Part shown: positions 63,167 through 64,000 of the stretch, piece by piece
Layout of the letters: each line of letters starts with the position of its first letter
How positions within the stretch are numbered: position 1 is the stretch's first letter
DNA from: Comamonas thiooxydans
GTDB lineage: Bacteria > Pseudomonadota > Gammaproteobacteria > Burkholderiales > Burkholderiaceae_C
Assembly: GCF_002157685.2 (NCBI RefSeq)
Contig: NZ_AP026738.1
Coordinates: 1,054,001 to 1,118,000, forward strand
Direction of reading: 5' to 3'
Length of the DNA stretch: 64,000 nucleotides
Program-made: the position numbers and the translations under genes
The notes under the pieces: generated by a model
What the model was told of the DNA's origin: nothing
Seen by the model: only the letters and a program-made list of their open reading frames with translations
The model's database searches: none

Positions 63167-63850
63167 ATGACTACTGAAAACCATAGCGCCCGGCGACCAC
63201 GCCGCTTCGATCTGATTGCATTCGACTGGGATGGCACGGTGGCGGATTCCACGGCCATCATCAGTCGCAGCATCCAGGAGGCTGTGCGTGATGTGGGCGG
63301 CACCGTGCCCAGCGACGAGCAGGCTGCCTATGTGATCGGCATGGCGCTGATGCCGGCCCTGGCCCGCGCGGCACCCGATGTGCCGCCCGAAAAATATCCT
63401 GAGCTGGCCAATCGCTATCGCTTTCACTTCTTCAAGCATCAGGACGATATCTGTGTGTTTGACGGCATATTGCCGCTGCTTGCCGAGCTGCGCGAGCGCG
63501 GTCACTGGCTGACCGTGGCCACGGGCAAGAGCCGCATGGGGCTCAATCATGCGCTGCAGGATCCGCAGCTCAAGGGATTGTTCGACGGTTCGCGCACGGC
63601 CGATGAGACCGCCGGCAAGCCCAGTCCGCTGATGCTGCACGAGCTGATGGCCGAATTCGGTGTGGAGCCCGAGCGAACGCTAATGATTGGCGACACCACG
63701 CACGATTTGCAGATGGCGCAGAATGCCGGCTGTGCCTGTGTGGGGGTGTCCTATGGTGCCCATGCTCCCGACGGCTTTGCCCAGTTCGGTCCGCTGTTCG
63801 TGGCCGACTCCGCAGCGCAGCTGCGGGTCTGGCTGCTGGCCAACGCGTGA
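63167..63850 (+). CDS. HAD-family phosphatase (Gph-like)
   Basis: The 227-residue hydrolase is of the haloacid dehalogenase superfamily, phosphoglycolate-phosphatase-like. Motif I is AFDWDGTVADST with nucleophile and acid Asp; motif II Thr lies in TVATGKSRMGL; motif III Lys in AGKPSPLML; motif IV is MIGDTTHDLQMA. A helical cap lies between motifs I and II. Its substrate is not given by sequence; small sugar phosphates or nucleotides are typical. It starts 8 bases after rluC and overlaps or abuts the next gene, an arrangement shared with related genomes. Confidence 0.9.
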   Translation: MTTENHSARRPRRFDLIAFDWDGTVADSTAIISRSIQEAVRDVGGTVPSDEQAAYVIGMALMPALARAAPDVPPEKYPELANRYRFHFFKHQDDICVFDGILPLLAELRERGHWLTVATGKSRMGLNHALQDPQLKGLFDGSRTADETAGKPSPLMLHELMAEFGVEPERTLMIGDTTHDLQMAQNAGCACVGVSYGAHAPDGFAQFGPLFVADSAAQLRVWLLANA

Positions 63851-63858
63851 GGGCGGCC

Positions 63859-64000
63859 ATGACCGAGACCGTGGAGCTGTGTGCCAGTGCCGATCTCGTC
63901 GACGGCGGCCGGGCCGTGGGCTTCGAGTTGCTCTATGCGGGTCAGAGCAGCCGCGCTTTTGCCATCCGCTACCAGGGGCAGGTCTATGCCTATCTGAACC
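63859..64000 (+). CDS. Rieske-type [2Fe-2S] protein, N-terminal fragment
   Basis: The first 47 codons of a gene run off the right edge. The sequence (VELCASADLVDGGRAVGF, then FAIRYQGQVYAYLN) has the beta-strand pattern that precedes the CxH cluster motif of small Rieske ferredoxin-like proteins; the cluster ligands themselves are outside the window. GAGGG lies 5 bases before the ATG; an in-frame GTG at 63847 overlapping the upstream stop is possible. Assignment rests partly on the conserved rluC-HAD-Rieske gene order. Confidence 0.7.
   Translation, partial: MTETVELCASADLVDGGRAVGFELLYAGQSSRAFAIRYQGQVYAYLN

Noticed and set aside
1-64000. Search for CRISPR arrays, tRNA/rRNA genes, transposase or integrase genes, toxin-antitoxin and phage-defence genes
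   Set aside because: No regularly spaced repeats, tRNA-like T-loops or mobile-element protein motifs were found by reading; the window looks like stable chromosome.

Overview
This is a stretch of ordinary chromosome from a GC-rich betaproteobacterium, most likely the family Comamonadaceae (Comamonas or a close relative such as Delftia). The evidence is the gene content and order: homoserine kinase / DUF2782 / polA; RNase E / RluC / HAD phosphatase / Rieske protein; a Bug-type solute-binding protein; and short dispersed intergenic repeats of a type I recall from this family. I see no rRNA, tRNA, CRISPR array, insertion sequence, prophage or plasmid gene. No clearly new multi-gene system is present. 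The points of interest are regulatory RNAs and operators, unusual gene arrangements, and one large protein I cannot assign.

Layout. 1-8.5 kb: the end of uvrD, a Tat-exported PhoX-type phosphatase, a membrane protein, thrB, a small DUF2782 protein and polA. 8.6-15 kb: the azlCD exporter pair, an exported dienelactone-hydrolase-like protein, a histidine-rich ZIP metal transporter, a LytTR two-component pair and a drug/metabolite-type exporter. 15-18 kb: argH and a Bug solute-binding protein. 18-33 kb: a 2012-residue bacterial alpha-2-macroglobulin with an intact thioester motif, then a glycerol-3-phosphate-like ABC transporter (order C-B-A-E) with VOC and endonuclease/exonuclease/phosphatase genes attached, an HdeD-like protein, and pbpC, the usual partner of the macroglobulin.

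33-40 kb: a lactate region. An lldP-lldR-lldD operon has two clear GntR-type operators bracketing its promoter. Next to it a second lactate permease stands divergent from a second FMN-dependent 2-hydroxy-acid dehydrogenase. 40-45 kb: two tandem Sel1-repeat proteins, nhaA and a DMT transporter. 45-50 kb: cycA and dadA, read leftward behind a tandem glycine riboswitch, then a LysP-like permease. 50-57.6 kb: DNA polymerase IV, a PAS-containing chemoreceptor, an unassigned 783-residue membrane-anchored protein, queF and a prolyl-4-hydroxylase-like oxygenase. 57.7-64 kb: yaaA, rne with a hairpin-rich leader, and rluC / HAD phosphatase / start of a Rieske protein.

Themes. Nutrient capture and amino-acid or organic-acid catabolism dominate (lactate, D-amino acids, glycerol phosphate, phosphate esters). 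Housekeeping genes for DNA and RNA metabolism are scattered between. Intrinsic terminators separate most units, so operon boundaries are fairly clear.
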